Positions 8,843-18,774 are shown, numbered from the stretch's first letter. The stretch is 64,000 nucleotides of DNA from Clostridium_AD sp050717535 (GCF_050717535.1 NZ_JBOITM010000028.1:124001-188000), one strand, 5' to 3'. Program-made: numbers and translations. The notes: generated by a model not told the origin, from the sequence alone.

Positions 8843-9550
8843 ATGTCAAAAGCTGAAAAAAACAAAGAAGATAAGAAAAATAAAATTATTGTGGAAACTT
8901 CAAATGAGCAGGTTGAAAATATCAAAGAACTGGGATTAACTAATATTCCTACTCAAACGGATAAAATTCAAATTTTATCTATTATTGGCCAAATAGAAGG
9001 ACATATGATGTTATCGCCTCAAACTAAAACTACTAAATATGAACATGTTATTCCAGAGTTAATTGCTATGGAAAGAGATGAAAAAGTAAAAGGTATTCTT
9101 ATAGTTCTAAATACGGTGGGAGGAGATGTGGAAGCAGGTCTTGCCATAGCAGAGATGATTAGAAGTGTTAGCAAACCAACTGTATCACTAGTGGTTGGAG
9201 GAGGCCATTCAATAGGTATCCCGCTGGCAACCGCTGCTGTATATTCATTTATCTCTCCATCTGCAACTATGATAATTCATCCTATAAGAATGAATGGACT
9301 TATAATAGGTGTACCTCAGACTTTTGAATATTTTAATAAAATGCAAGAACGAATAACTGAATTTATTATTAGAACTTCCAAGATTGATAAGGAAACTGTA
9401 AACAGATTAATGCATCAAACTGATGAACTTTTAAATGATATGGGGACTATACTTATTGGTAAACAGGCAGTTGATAACGGATTGATAGATGAAGTTGGTG
9501 GAATTAGTGCAGCATTATCAAAATTAAATCAAATGATAGACGAAGCATAA
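8843..9550 (+). CDS. tepA: ClpP-like serine protease, TepA/YmfB type
   Basis: This 235-residue protein has a ClpP/crotonase fold. After a charged N-terminal segment the core shows GGDVEAGLAIAEMIR, GGGHSIGIPLA with the nucleophile serine, and MIIHPIR with the catalytic histidine. It resembles TepA of Bacillus, reported as a translocation-enhancing or spore-related protease. The ATG at 8843 has AGGAGG seven bases upstream. An in-frame ATG at 8789 lies just after the dapG stop but has no such site and is rejected. It is followed by a strong terminator. Confidence 0.85.
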   Translation: MSKAEKNKEDKKNKIIVETSNEQVENIKELGLTNIPTQTDKIQILSIIGQIEGHMMLSPQTKTTKYEHVIPELIAMERDEKVKGILIVLNTVGGDVEAGLAIAEMIRSVSKPTVSLVVGGGHSIGIPLATAAVYSFISPSATMIIHPIRMNGLIIGVPQTFEYFNKMQERITEFIIRTSKIDKETVNRLMHQTDELLNDMGTILIGKQAVDNGLIDEVGGISAALSKLNQMIDEA

Positions 9551-9551
9551 C

Positions 9552-9594
9552 AATAGATATAAATAGGTTGAAATGGCCTATTTATATCTATTTT
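9552..9594 (+). terminator. Intrinsic terminator after tepA
   Basis: A perfect 16-pair stem (9552-9567 with 9577-9592) with a nine-base loop and trailing T's directly follows the tepA stop. Confidence 0.85.
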
Positions 9595-9727
9595 ATTGAC
9601 CTGTTACAATAAGAAGTGGAGGTAGTATAGATATTTTATGAATATAGTTTAAATTCATATATAAATCTAATTAAAGTTAAAGGAGATTTATAAAATTTGT
9701 AGAAATATTAAGAATGGAGGTGATACT

Positions 9728-12058
9728 TTGGCTAGAAAGAAAACTAAATCTAAAGTTACCAAGGGAATAGATGCCGATAGTGAAATTTTTGGAATCATTT
9801 TAATTACAGTGGGCATATTAATTTTATTTAGTATATTCTCTACTATTTTTTCGAGTTCTGGTTCTATATCGGGTACAATAGGTGATTTTGTTAATCATTT
9901 GCTTTTTGCAATCTTAGGAGTGGGGGCATATCTTTCTCCATTTTTGATAATATTTATTGGTATTTGTAAAATTGTTAAGAAAGGTAAGATAAACTTCAGC
10001 AAGAAGTTTTATGGAATAATACTTTTTATAATAAATACTTTGCTATGTATACAAATGTTATCTTTAAGTAAGTATTATACTAGAGGAAAATTTTCAGCCG
10101 GAATAAGTAAAATATACAATTCTGAAAGTGCAATGCATGGTGGTATTATTAGCTATTTTATTGATGTAATAATGCATACACTATTTGGGGCTGTAGGAAG
10201 TTTTATAATTTTTATTGGTATTTATGTTATATGTTTAATTTTAATATTAAATATATCCTTGAATGATGTCTTCTTTAATTTGAAGGATAGCTTTATGATC
10301 AAAAGGACTAAAAGGATAAATGATAGTAAGGCGAGCAATGAACGTAAGGAGTTACATATAGAGAATTATGAAAAACAAGAAGAATTAGTAGTTCCAAGTG
10401 AAGATAAAAATGAATTTATTAAAGGAATTAACAATAAAATTAAAATATTCGATTTTTTAAGGACAAATGAAGTTGCTACAGAGGGAGAAGTCGAAGTTGA
10501 AGATAAAGAGAAAATTGTCAATAATATTAAACAAAGGAGTATTGGAGGTCCTAAAGATAATCACTTAGATAATTCTATCAAACAAGAATTAGAAAAAGAA
10601 ATTCAATTAAATAGTGTGAACTTAAAGCCAAACTTTAAATATGAATTTCCAACAGTAGACTTATTAAATGAAAATACTACTTGTAAAATGAATAAAAATG
10701 ATAAAAGAGAATTACTCAGCAGTGCAAATAAATTACAGGAGACATTAAGTAGCTTCGGAGTTGAAGCAAAAGTTATTCAAGTAACAAAAGGACCATCAGT
10801 AACGAGATTTGAGCTTCAACCAAATGCAGGTGTTAAAGTAAGTAAAATTGTGAACTTAGCAGATGATATTGCACTAAATTTAGCTTCCTCTGGTGTAAGA
10901 ATTGAAGCACCCATACCTGGTAAGGCAGCTGTAGGAATTGAAGTTCCAAATAAAGAACTAAGTGCAGTATATTTAAGGGAAGTAATTGAGTCTAATGAAT
11001 TTTTAGCTGCAAACAAAAATTTATCCTTTAGTTTGGGAAAAGATATAGGTGGTAATTGTGTTGTTTCAGATTTAACGAAAATGCCGCATTTGCTGGTAGC
11101 TGGAGCTACAGGTTCTGGAAAGAGTGTTTGTATAAATTCATTAATTATAAGTTTACTTTATAAATATTCTCCAGATGAAGTTAAGCTCCTATTAATTGAT
11201 CCTAAGGTAGTTGAATTAAATATTTATAATGGAATACCTCATTTATTGATACCAGTTGTAACAGACCCTAAAAAATCTGCAGGTGCTTTAAATTGGGCTG
11301 TAAATGAAATGACAAGAAGGTACAAGCTTTTTGCTGAAAACAATGTACGCAATATTGAAGGATATAATGAATTAGCTACTAAAGGCATTGTGGAAAATAG
11401 ATTACCTTGGATAGTAATTATAATAGATGAACTCGCAGATCTTATGACGGTTTGTGCCAGTGATGTAGAAGAGTACATAGGAAGACTTGCACAAATGGCA
11501 AGAGCAGCGGGTATGCATTTAGTAATAGCAACGCAACGGCCTTCAGTGGATGTTATTACAGGGGTGATAAAGGCTAATATACCCTCAAGAATATCTTTTG
11601 CAGTTTCAAGTCAAATAGATTCAAGAACAATTTTAGATTCTGCTGGTGCAGAGAAATTACTAGGTAAAGGCGATATGCTTTTTTACCCTGTAGGAGAGGC
11701 TAAACCAGTTAGAATTCAAGGCGCTTTTGTATCAGAAGAAGAAATTGAGCGAGTAGTTGATTTTATAAAGAGCCAGAAAACAGAATTAAACTATGAAAAA
11801 GAAATAATAGATGAAATAGAGGGCACTTTAAATAATAAAGTTCAGGAGGAATCTGTTGATGAATTATTAAATGAAGCTATTAGAATAGTAGTTGAAAATG
11901 ATCAAGCTTCAACTTCCTTATTGCAACGTAAGCTTAAAATAGGGTATAATAGAGCAGCAAGAATTATAGAACAAATGGAGGAACAAGAAATTATTTCAAG
12001 TAGAAATGGAAGCAAACCAAGAGAAATATTATTAGGACATATTGAATTAAAAGATTAA
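9728..12058 (+). CDS. ftsK: DNA translocase FtsK/SpoIIIE
   Basis: This septum-located double-stranded DNA pump moves chromosomes through the closing division or sporulation septum. The protein has 776 residues. Four membrane segments fall in roughly residues 20-180, then an acidic linker, then the motor. The Walker A motif GATGSGKS is at about 459-466, Walker B is in the WIVIIIDELADL stretch, and a C-terminal winged-helix gamma domain (about 705-776) reads KOPS/SRS-like sites. The TTG start at 9728 is supported by GGAGGTGAT with a seven-base spacer. Length and architecture are typical of clostridial SpoIIIE/FtsK. Confidence 0.95.
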   Translation: MARKKTKSKVTKGIDADSEIFGIILITVGILILFSIFSTIFSSSGSISGTIGDFVNHLLFAILGVGAYLSPFLIIFIGICKIVKKGKINFSKKFYGIILFIINTLLCIQMLSLSKYYTRGKFSAGISKIYNSESAMHGGIISYFIDVIMHTLFGAVGSFIIFIGIYVICLILILNISLNDVFFNLKDSFMIKRTKRINDSKASNERKELHIENYEKQEELVVPSEDKNEFIKGINNKIKIFDFLRTNEVATEGEVEVEDKEKIVNNIKQRSIGGPKDNHLDNSIKQELEKEIQLNSVNLKPNFKYEFPTVDLLNENTTCKMNKNDKRELLSSANKLQETLSSFGVEAKVIQVTKGPSVTRFELQPNAGVKVSKIVNLADDIALNLASSGVRIEAPIPGKAAVGIEVPNKELSAVYLREVIESNEFLAANKNLSFSLGKDIGGNCVVSDLTKMPHLLVAGATGSGKSVCINSLIISLLYKYSPDEVKLLLIDPKVVELNIYNGIPHLLIPVVTDPKKSAGALNWAVNEMTRRYKLFAENNVRNIEGYNELATKGIVENRLPWIVIIIDELADLMTVCASDVEEYIGRLAQMARAAGMHLVIATQRPSVDVITGVIKANIPSRISFAVSSQIDSRTILDSAGAEKLLGKGDMLFYPVGEAKPVRIQGAFVSEEEIERVVDFIKSQKTELNYEKEIIDEIEGTLNNKVQEESVDELLNEAIRIVVENDQASTSLLQRKLKIGYNRAARIIEQMEEQEIISSRNGSKPREILLGHIELKD

Positions 12059-12103
12059 TTTAATAAATTTTTGTAAAAAAAATTGTAAATACACTTGTTT
12101 TAT

Positions 12104-12122
12104 TTGTAAATCACATTTACAA
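12104..12122. promoter_or_regulatory. Inverted repeat TTGTAAAT-CAC-ATTTACAA
   Basis: A perfect eight-base inverted repeat with a three-base centre lies between ftsK and rimO. The sequence TTGTAAAT also occurs once more 28 bases upstream. It could be a regulator operator, but in a 70% A+T intergenic region it may be chance. Confidence 0.25.
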
Positions 12123-12246
12123 TAATTTATGTGTACAAATGTAAGTGAATAGTTCTAAAAAAAAATATGTATATGAAAAATCAAACAACGAGGATAATAT
12201 TTAATAAATATTATCTACCCCGGGAGACAACCAAGGAGGATGACTG

Positions 12247-13584
12247 GTGGAAAAATTAAAAGTTGGAGTTATAAATTTAGGTTGCGATAAAAATAGAATT
12301 GATAGTGAGATTATAATAGGCAGTTTAAGTGAAAAATATGATATGACAAATGATCCTAAACTTGCGAATATTATTTTAGTGAATACTTGTGGATTTATAG
12401 AATCTTCAAAACAAGAATCAATAGACACTATTCTAGAAATGTCAGAATACAAAAAGAAATATAAGTGTACAGTATTAATTGCGACGGGTTGCTTAACTCA
12501 GCGTTATGGTGCGGAACTGTTTGAGCTTATGCCAGAACTTGATATAATGCTTGGAGTTAACGATTATAACAAGTTATTAAGTAGTGTAGAAGAGGTGCTT
12601 TTGAAAAATAACAAAGTACAACATTGTAGTTATAGTGATGAGAATATTAATGAAGGTAAAAGGGTTTTAACTACCGGAGCCTATTCTGCTTATATTAGAA
12701 TATCTGAGGGCTGTGATAATGCTTGTGCGTATTGTGCAATTCCAATTATAAGAGGAAAATATAGAAGTAGAAAGATGGAAAATATATTACAAGAGGCTAA
12801 GGGACTAGGTCAGCAGGGTTGTAAGGAAATCATTTTAGTTGCACAAGATACTACTAGATATGGAATTGATTTATATGGTGAAAAAACCCTGCACAAGTTG
12901 ATAAGAGAAATTTCTAAAATAAATGGAATCCAGTGGATTAGAGTGCTTTATTGTTATGCAGAAGAAATGACGGATGAAATTATTAATGAAATATCAACAA
13001 ATGATAAAGTTTGCAAATATGTAGATATACCAATTCAACATATAAGTGATGATATTCTTAAATCCATGAGAAGAAAAGGAAGAAAGAATATTATAACAGA
13101 AAATATAAATAAGATGAGAACAAGCATTGTGGGATTAAACCTTAGAACTACATTGATTGTTGGGTTTCCAGGGGAAACAGATGAGAATTTTGAAGAATTA
13201 AAGCAGTTTATTGTGGAAACTAAGTTTGATAAGTTGGGAGTATTTAAGTACTCAATGGAAGAGGGTACTGTAGCTGCAGAAATGACAAATCAAATTCCTC
13301 AAGAAATAAAAGTAAAACGTGAAGAAGAATTGATGATTATACAACAAGGTATATCAAAAGAACTGAACAGTAAAAAAATAGGAAAGATATACAAGATTTT
13401 AGTAGAAGGTGTTGACAATAAAACATATTTTGGTAGAAGTTATGAAATGGCACCAGAAGTTGATGGAACTATTTTCTTCGAATCTGATGAGGTTTATAAT
13501 AAGGGAGAATTTGTTATGGTGAAGGTTATTAAAGCTTTAGAATATGATTTAATAGGAGTTGTGTGCAATGAATCTTGCGAATAA
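12247..13584 (+). CDS. rimO: Ribosomal protein S12 methylthiotransferase
   Basis: RimO is a radical-SAM iron-sulfur enzyme that methylthiolates an aspartate of ribosomal protein S12. The 445-residue protein has the N-terminal UPF0004 domain with cluster cysteines (GCDKNR, NTCGF, ATGCL). The radical-SAM CxxxCxxC is at C156/C160/C163, and a C-terminal TRAM domain follows. The GTG start at 12247 follows AAGGAGGATGACTG. It overlaps the pgsA start by 17 bases. The GCDKNR signature favours RimO over the paralogue MiaB, which is present separately at 46004. Confidence 0.94.
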   Translation: MEKLKVGVINLGCDKNRIDSEIIIGSLSEKYDMTNDPKLANIILVNTCGFIESSKQESIDTILEMSEYKKKYKCTVLIATGCLTQRYGAELFELMPELDIMLGVNDYNKLLSSVEEVLLKNNKVQHCSYSDENINEGKRVLTTGAYSAYIRISEGCDNACAYCAIPIIRGKYRSRKMENILQEAKGLGQQGCKEIILVAQDTTRYGIDLYGEKTLHKLIREISKINGIQWIRVLYCYAEEMTDEIINEISTNDKVCKYVDIPIQHISDDILKSMRRKGRKNIITENINKMRTSIVGLNLRTTLIVGFPGETDENFEELKQFIVETKFDKLGVFKYSMEEGTVAAEMTNQIPQEIKVKREEELMIIQQGISKELNSKKIGKIYKILVEGVDNKTYFGRSYEMAPEVDGTIFFESDEVYNKGEFVMVKVIKALEYDLIGVVCNESCE

Positions 13585-14128
13585 ACTTACAATGATCCGA
13601 ATTTTTCTAGTTCCAATATTTTTAGTGTTTATGGTAGTTAAAGGAATCCCTTATGGAAAAGAACTGGCTACTGTTATATTTATATTGGCTTCTCTTACAG
13701 ATAAATTGGATGGTTATATAGCTAGAAGTAGAAACCAAGTAACTAATTTCGGTAAATTTATGGATCCACTAGCGGATAAACTATTGGTAACTGCTGCACT
13801 TGTTTCATTGGTAGAACTTCACATTATACCTAGTTGGATAGCTATGATTATAATTGCTAGAGAATTTGCAGTTTCTGGTCTTAGAACAATAGCGGCTGCA
13901 GAAGGAAAAGTAATTGCGGCTAGCTGGTGGGGTAAAATAAAAACTGTTATTCAAATAATAGCAATAATTATAGCCTTGTTATATAATTTAAAAGATTTGA
14001 GTCCAACTTTAAATCCAATTCTAAGCAATTTAACTAATATATTTATGGCAGCAGCCGTAATTATTACTATAATATCAGGTGTTGACTATTTTGTGAAAAA
14101 TAAAGATTCAATTAGAGTTGATAGGTGA
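13568..14128 (+). CDS. pgsA: CDP-diacylglycerol-glycerol-3-phosphate 3-phosphatidyltransferase
   Basis: PgsA makes phosphatidylglycerophosphate, the committed step to phosphatidylglycerol and cardiolipin, in the membrane. The 186-residue protein has several hydrophobic helices. The CDP-alcohol phosphotransferase signature is complete: TDKLDGYIARSRNQ, then FGKFMDPLADK, supplying the DG-AR-G-D-D residues. The ATG at 13568 has AGGAG nine bases upstream and overlaps the rimO end, so translation is coupled. The rimO-pgsA-recA order is common in Firmicutes. Confidence 0.95.
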   Translation: MNLANKLTMIRIFLVPIFLVFMVVKGIPYGKELATVIFILASLTDKLDGYIARSRNQVTNFGKFMDPLADKLLVTAALVSLVELHIIPSWIAMIIIAREFAVSGLRTIAAAEGKVIAASWWGKIKTVIQIIAIIIALLYNLKDLSPTLNPILSNLTNIFMAAAVIITIISGVDYFVKNKDSIRVDR

Positions 14129-14250
14129 TTAAATTATTATAGTTTGTTAATAATACAAATAAAAGGGTTTCTGCCAAAATATTTCCTGGCATAATATTTT
14201 AGGAGCAACATTCCAAGAGAAGGAAAAGGTGGGATCCTTTATTTTGTGTG

Positions 14251-14279
14251 TTGACCATGCAAAATAAATAGTGTATACT
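14251..14279 (+). promoter_or_regulatory. Sigma-A promoter of recA
   Basis: TTGACC at 14251-14256 and TATACT at 14274-14279 are spaced by 17 nt, upstream of recA and its LexA box. Confidence 0.8.
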
Positions 14280-14285
14280 TAATAT

Positions 14286-14299
14286 AGAACAAATGTTCG
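14286..14299. promoter_or_regulatory. LexA (SOS) box of recA
   Basis: The sequence AGAACAAATGTTCG matches the Gram-positive LexA operator CGAAC-N4-GTTCG at all but one outer base. It starts six bases after the recA -10 box, so bound LexA would cover the transcription start. This predicts DNA-damage induction of recA. Confidence 0.85.
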
Positions 14300-14334
14300 T
14301 AACTAAAAGGATGGTGAACCCAAAGGGGAAATTT

Positions 14335-15411
14335 ATGAATAATGAAAAATTAAAAGCACTAGAAGCAGCTATGGGTCAAATAGAGAAGCAATTTGGTAAA
14401 GGTTCTATAATGAAACTTGGAGATAATAGTACATTAAATATAGATGCTATATCTACGGGATGTTTAGGACTAGACATAGGACTTGGTATAGGTGGTGTGC
14501 CAAGGGGAAGAATGATGGAAATTTTTGGACCAGAATCTTCAGGTAAAACTACAGTTGCACTGCATATAGTTGCAGAAGCACAGAAAGAAGGGGGCACAGC
14601 TGCATTTATAGATGTAGAACATGCACTGGATCCTATTTATGCTAAAGCACTAGGAATTAATATAGATGATTTAATAGTTTCCCAACCAGATACTGGCGAG
14701 CAGGCTTTAGAGATTACAGAGGCCTTAGTTCGCTCAGGAGCCATTGATGTTATTGTTGTGGATTCAGTAGCTGCATTGGTACCTAAAGCTGAAATTGAAG
14801 GCGAAATGGGAGACTCTCATGTAGGACTACAAGCAAGACTTATGTCACAAGCACTAAGAAAACTTGCTGGATCTATAAATAAATCAAAATGTGTTCTTGT
14901 GTTCATAAACCAATTAAGAGAAAAAGTTGGAATAATGTTCGGAAATCCAGAAGTAACTCCTGGTGGTAGAGCATTGAAATTCTATGCTTCTGTTAGATTG
15001 GACATTAGAAAAATTGATACAATTAAACAAGGTGATCAATTTATGGGTAATAGAACAAGAATAAAAATAGTTAAAAATAAAGTTGCGCCCCCATTTAAGC
15101 AAGCTGAATTTGATATTATGTACGGTGAAGGAATATCTACAGAGGGAGATGTTTTGGATATTGGTGTTAAAGAAGAGATTGTACAAAAGAGTGGAGCATG
15201 GTTTGCATATGGCGATATACGTCTTGGACAAGGAAGAGAAAATGCAAAACAGTATTTTAAAGATAATCCTCTAGTTATGGTAGAAATAGAAAATAAAATT
15301 AGGGCAAAATATAATCTGCCATTATCCAAAGTTCCAATAATTGATAAAAAAGAAGCAAAACAAGCAAAAGAAATAAAAGAAGCAAAAGAAGCAAATAAAA
15401 AAGAAGCATAA
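14335..15411 (+). CDS. recA: Recombinase RecA
   Basis: RecA forms ATP-dependent filaments on single-stranded DNA, drives strand exchange and triggers LexA self-cleavage. The 358-residue protein contains Walker A GPESSGKT (about 65-72), the VVDSVAAL Walker B segment, and loop L2 near VFINQLREKVG...NPEVTPGG. The C-terminal tail is a lysine- and alanine-rich run of KEAK-like units. The ATG at 14335 follows AAAGGGGA. An in-frame start at 14293 lies inside the LexA box and is rejected. Confidence 0.97.
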   Translation: MNNEKLKALEAAMGQIEKQFGKGSIMKLGDNSTLNIDAISTGCLGLDIGLGIGGVPRGRMMEIFGPESSGKTTVALHIVAEAQKEGGTAAFIDVEHALDPIYAKALGINIDDLIVSQPDTGEQALEITEALVRSGAIDVIVVDSVAALVPKAEIEGEMGDSHVGLQARLMSQALRKLAGSINKSKCVLVFINQLREKVGIMFGNPEVTPGGRALKFYASVRLDIRKIDTIKQGDQFMGNRTRIKIVKNKVAPPFKQAEFDIMYGEGISTEGDVLDIGVKEEIVQKSGAWFAYGDIRLGQGRENAKQYFKDNPLVMVEIENKIRAKYNLPLSKVPIIDKKEAKQAKEIKEAKEANKKEA

Positions 15412-15440
15412 AAGCAAGTTCATACTTGCTTTTATCTTTA
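15408..15440 (+). terminator. Intrinsic terminator after recA
   Basis: An eleven-pair stem (15408-15418 with 15425-15435) with a six-base loop overlaps the recA stop codon and is followed by a T-rich tract. Confidence 0.85.
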
Positions 15441-15763
15441 ATTAATTATTAATTTTATGAGATTTTGTAGGTAAAACTGTATATTATAAGTTTAACTAAG
15501 ATATATTATTAATATAGTGTGAAATAGATACATTTATACTGGAATATACTAGGAACTAGAGCAATCATTATGTAATAATAAAAGGTAAATTGCACATTTA
15601 AATGTTAAAATCTTGACATTAATTGAAAAGTAATATAAGATAAATACAAATACTGGTTTAGCATATTCAAATTGCTACCAATTGAATAAAAATTACACCT
15701 TCTCTAGCTTTCATGTTTACTCTTAAATAGATTTGAAATAAGCAAGGGAGGTGTTGATAATCA
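15441..15763 (+). other. Intergenic region upstream of rny
   Basis: This A+T-rich stretch holds no open reading frame that I can support and no RNA gene that I recognise. Its only clear element is the promoter at 15613-15641, which leaves an rny leader of about 115 nt without obvious structure. Confidence 0.6.
15613..15641 (+). promoter_or_regulatory. Sigma-A promoter of rny
   Basis: TTGACA at 15613-15618 and TAAGAT at 15636-15641 are spaced by 17 nt. Confidence 0.7.
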
Positions 15764-17320
15764 ATGGATAAAAATAGTTTGGTAATGATCTTAGTAGTTT
15801 GCGCTATTTTGGTTGTTATTATCGTGGGTATTTTTGTTGCAATTTATAGTAGGAAAAATAGATCTCAAGCAAATATTTCTGAGGCAGAAAAAGAAGCTAA
15901 AAGAATTCTTGATGAAAGTTCAAAAGAAGCGGAATCAAAAAAGAAAGAAGCTATTTTAGAAGCTAAAGAAGAGGTTCACAGACTTAGAACTGATTTAGAA
16001 AAAGAATCAAGAGAAAGACGTAATGAAGTTCAAAGGTTAGAGCGAAGAAATATCCAAAGAGAAGAATCTTTAGATAAAAAAAGTGACGTGCTAGAGAGAA
16101 AAGAAGAAAATATTACTAAAAAACAACAAGAAATTGAGATGCTAGAAGCAAGTGTTCAAGATTTACACACAAAACAAAGGGAAGAATTGGAAAGACTGTC
16201 AGGACTTACAGCTGACGAAGCGAAACAAGTTTTGTTAGATGAAATTAGAAAAGAAATTAAACACGATGCAGCAATTATGATAAAAGAAATTGAAACCAAG
16301 GCTAAAGAAGAAGCCGATAAAAAAGCAAGAGAAATTATTACTTATGCTATTCAAAGGTGTGCAGCTGATCATGTTGCAGAAACAACAGTTCATGTGGTTT
16401 CTCTTCCTAATGATGAGATGAAAGGAAGAATAATAGGTAGAGAGGGTAGAAATATTCGTACTCTAGAAACACTTACAGGAGTAGATTTAATAATAGATGA
16501 TACACCTGAAGCAGTAATTCTTTCAGCATTTGATCCTATAAGGCGAGAAGTTGCTAGAATAGCACTTGAAAAACTAATAGTGGATGGAAGAATTCATCCT
16601 GCTAGAATCGAAGAAATGGTAGAAAAAGCTAAAAAAGAAGTTGAAAGCGATATAAGAGAAGAAGGAGAACAAGCTACTTTTGAAACAGGAGTGCATGGTC
16701 TTCATTCAGAAATTATTAGATTGCTTGGAAGACTTAAATACAGAACAAGTTATGGTCAAAATGTATTAAAGCATTCTATAGAAGTTTCATATTTAGCTGG
16801 ACTTATGGCCTCAGAACTTGGAATTGATCCAACCCTGGCTAAGAGGTGCGGATTGCTCCATGATATAGGTAAAGCTGTAGATCATGAGGTTGAAGGACCA
16901 CATGCACTTATAGGCGCAGAAATAGCTAAGAAGCACCATGAATCAACTATAGTAGTAAATGCTATTGCAGCACATCATGGCGACGTTGAACTGCAATCTC
17001 TAGAAGCGATACTAGTTCAAGCGGCAGATGCTATATCTGCTGCAAGACCAGGTGCAAGAAGAGAGACTTTGGAAGCTTATATTAAAAGATTAGAAAAATT
17101 AGAAGAAATTGCAAATTCATATGAAGGTGTGGAAAAGTCATATGCTATTCAAGCTGGAAGAGAAGTTCGAATTATGATTAAACCAGAAATAATTGATGAT
17201 GCAGGAGCTATTGAGATGGCTAGAAACCTAGTTAAAAGAATCGAAAATGAACTAGAATATCCAGGTCAAATTAAAGTGAATGTAATCAGAGAAACAAGGG
17301 CTATAGATTATGCTAAATAA
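15764..17320 (+). CDS. rny: Ribonuclease Y
   Basis: RNase Y is the membrane-anchored endoribonuclease that starts bulk mRNA decay in Firmicutes. The 518-residue protein has one N-terminal transmembrane helix (about residues 5-27) and a long charged coiled coil (about 35-200). A KH domain with GRIIGREGRNIRTLE follows, then an HD domain with LLHDIGKAVDHE (catalytic H366-D367). The ATG follows GGGAGGTGTTGAT. Its own promoter and terminator make it monocistronic. All expected domains are present. Confidence 0.96.
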   Translation: MDKNSLVMILVVCAILVVIIVGIFVAIYSRKNRSQANISEAEKEAKRILDESSKEAESKKKEAILEAKEEVHRLRTDLEKESRERRNEVQRLERRNIQREESLDKKSDVLERKEENITKKQQEIEMLEASVQDLHTKQREELERLSGLTADEAKQVLLDEIRKEIKHDAAIMIKEIETKAKEEADKKAREIITYAIQRCAADHVAETTVHVVSLPNDEMKGRIIGREGRNIRTLETLTGVDLIIDDTPEAVILSAFDPIRREVARIALEKLIVDGRIHPARIEEMVEKAKKEVESDIREEGEQATFETGVHGLHSEIIRLLGRLKYRTSYGQNVLKHSIEVSYLAGLMASELGIDPTLAKRCGLLHDIGKAVDHEVEGPHALIGAEIAKKHHESTIVVNAIAAHHGDVELQSLEAILVQAADAISAARPGARRETLEAYIKRLEKLEEIANSYEGVEKSYAIQAGREVRIMIKPEIIDDAGAIEMARNLVKRIENELEYPGQIKVNVIRETRAIDYAK

Positions 17321-17334
17321 ACCAACATAATATT

Positions 17335-17388
17335 AAATCTTCTTAAAATTTAGAGAATATCCAAATTTTAAGAAGATTTTTTTTATTT
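17335..17388 (+). terminator. Intrinsic terminator after rny
   Basis: A perfect 17-pair stem (17335-17351 with 17363-17379), eleven-base loop, followed by eight T's. Confidence 0.9.
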
Positions 17389-17406
17389 ATAGCAAAACAC
17401 CGGGTA

Positions 17407-17435
17407 TTTACATTATAAAAAAAAAATGATATATT
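17407..17435 (+). promoter_or_regulatory. Promoter of the aminotransferase gene
   Basis: TTTACA at 17407-17412 and TATATT at 17430-17435 are spaced by 17 nt, with a leader of about 110 nt. Confidence 0.6.
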
Positions 17436-17552
17436 GGTAACATCTGAAATATAGACATCATTTTTGATAAAAATGAAGGCTATAGATCAATTGAATTAGA
17501 TAAATTAGATTCATATTAAATATAAAATAATAAAGACATTGGGGGTAAAACA

Positions 17553-18743
17553 ATGATATTATCTGAAAAAGCGAAACAAATATCACCATCTTTAACACTA
17601 GATATAACTGCAAAAGCGAAAAAGATGAAAGCTGATGGAATAGATGTTATAGGATTTGGGGCTGGTGAACCTGATTTTAATACACCCAAAAATATTCAAG
17701 ATGCTGCCGTAAGAGCTATTCAAGAAGGAAAGACTAAATATACAGCTTCATCAGGAATTATAGAGTTAAAACAGGCAATAATTCATAAATTAGACAGCGA
17801 AAATAACTTGAATTACATACCATCGCAAATTATAGTTTCAACTGGAGCAAAACAATGTTTAGCTAACGTTTTTCAAGCTATCTTAAATTCAGGAGATGAG
17901 GTTTTAATTGGAGTCCCATATTGGGTTAGTTATCCAGAACTCGTTAAATTGGCAGATGGAGAACCAGTATATGTACAAACCGAAGAAATACATAAATTCA
18001 AATTGACAATTGAAAACCTTAATAAAGCATTAACATCCAAATGCAAAGCCATAGTATTAAATAGTCCAAATAACCCTACAGGAACGGTGTATACAAAGAA
18101 AGAACTTATGGAAATTGCAAGTTTTGCGAAAATAAACAATTTAATAATAATCTCAGATGAAATATATGAGAAATTATTATATGGAAGTAATGCTCATATT
18201 AGTATAGCAAGTCTTTCAGAGGATGCTTATAATAGAACTATTGTGATTAATGGTGTTTCTAAAGCTTATGCTATGACTGGATGGAGAATAGGGTATGCGG
18301 CTGGTAGCATAGAAATAGTATCACTAATGTCTAACATCCAGAGCCATACTACATCAAATCCTAGTTCAATTGCTCAATATGCCTCAGTTGAAGCTTTAAA
18401 TGGGCAGCAGGATGATGTACGCAAAATGGTCCAACAATTTAAGCTAAGGCGAGATTATATGGTAGAAAGAATTAATAACATTAATAATTTATCTTGCGTG
18501 AAACCTGAAGGCGCTTTTTATGTTATGGTAAATATATCTAAGGTTTTAAATAAATCAATCCAGGGAGAAGTTATAAAAGGTTCAATTAACTTTTCAGATT
18601 TGTTACTTAAAAATGAAAAAGTTGCAGTCATACCGGGCATTGCATTCGGAGTAGATAACTTTATCAGACTATCCTATGCTACTTCAATGGAAAATATAAA
18701 AAATGGAATTGATAGAATAGCAAGGTTTGTTGAAACCATATAA
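17553..18743 (+). CDS. Class I PLP-dependent aminotransferase (aspartate-type)
   Basis: This 396-residue fold-type I aminotransferase resembles the Bacillus/Thermus AspC branch (subfamily I-gamma). Visible motifs are GFGAGEPDFNTP near the N terminus, the NSPNNPTGTVY segment, SDEIYEKLLYG, and the PLP-binding lysine K237 in NGVSKAYAMTGWRIGYAAG. The C-terminal arginine is in FIRLSYA. The likely reaction is aspartate/2-oxoglutarate transamination, but aromatic or other substrates cannot be excluded. It stands alone between rny and the HPr gene. A second, more distant aminotransferase lies on the minus strand at 44321. Confidence 0.88.
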   Translation: MILSEKAKQISPSLTLDITAKAKKMKADGIDVIGFGAGEPDFNTPKNIQDAAVRAIQEGKTKYTASSGIIELKQAIIHKLDSENNLNYIPSQIIVSTGAKQCLANVFQAILNSGDEVLIGVPYWVSYPELVKLADGEPVYVQTEEIHKFKLTIENLNKALTSKCKAIVLNSPNNPTGTVYTKKELMEIASFAKINNLIIISDEIYEKLLYGSNAHISIASLSEDAYNRTIVINGVSKAYAMTGWRIGYAAGSIEIVSLMSNIQSHTTSNPSSIAQYASVEALNGQQDDVRKMVQQFKLRRDYMVERINNINNLSCVKPEGAFYVMVNISKVLNKSIQGEVIKGSINFSDLLLKNEKVAVIPGIAFGVDNFIRLSYATSMENIKNGIDRIARFVETI

Positions 18744-18745
18744 AA

Positions 18746-18774
18746 TTGATTTACATAGTTTTTAATGATATTAT
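18746..18774 (+). promoter_or_regulatory. Promoter of the HPr gene
   Basis: TTGATT at 18746-18751 and TATTAT at 18769-18774 are spaced by 17 nt. The -35 box overlaps the end of the aminotransferase gene region by only a few bases. Confidence 0.55.

Noticed and set aside
12193..12216. Terminator between ftsK and rimO
   Set aside because: The palindrome is entirely A+T in its stem, lacks a T-tail and is close to the rimO ribosome binding site, so termination is not convincing.
14165..14245. RNA element or terminator between pgsA and recA
   Set aside because: Short complementary stretches exist (CCAAAATATT with AATATTTTAGG; AAAGG with CCTTT), but the stems are weak or bulged and no known family was recognised.
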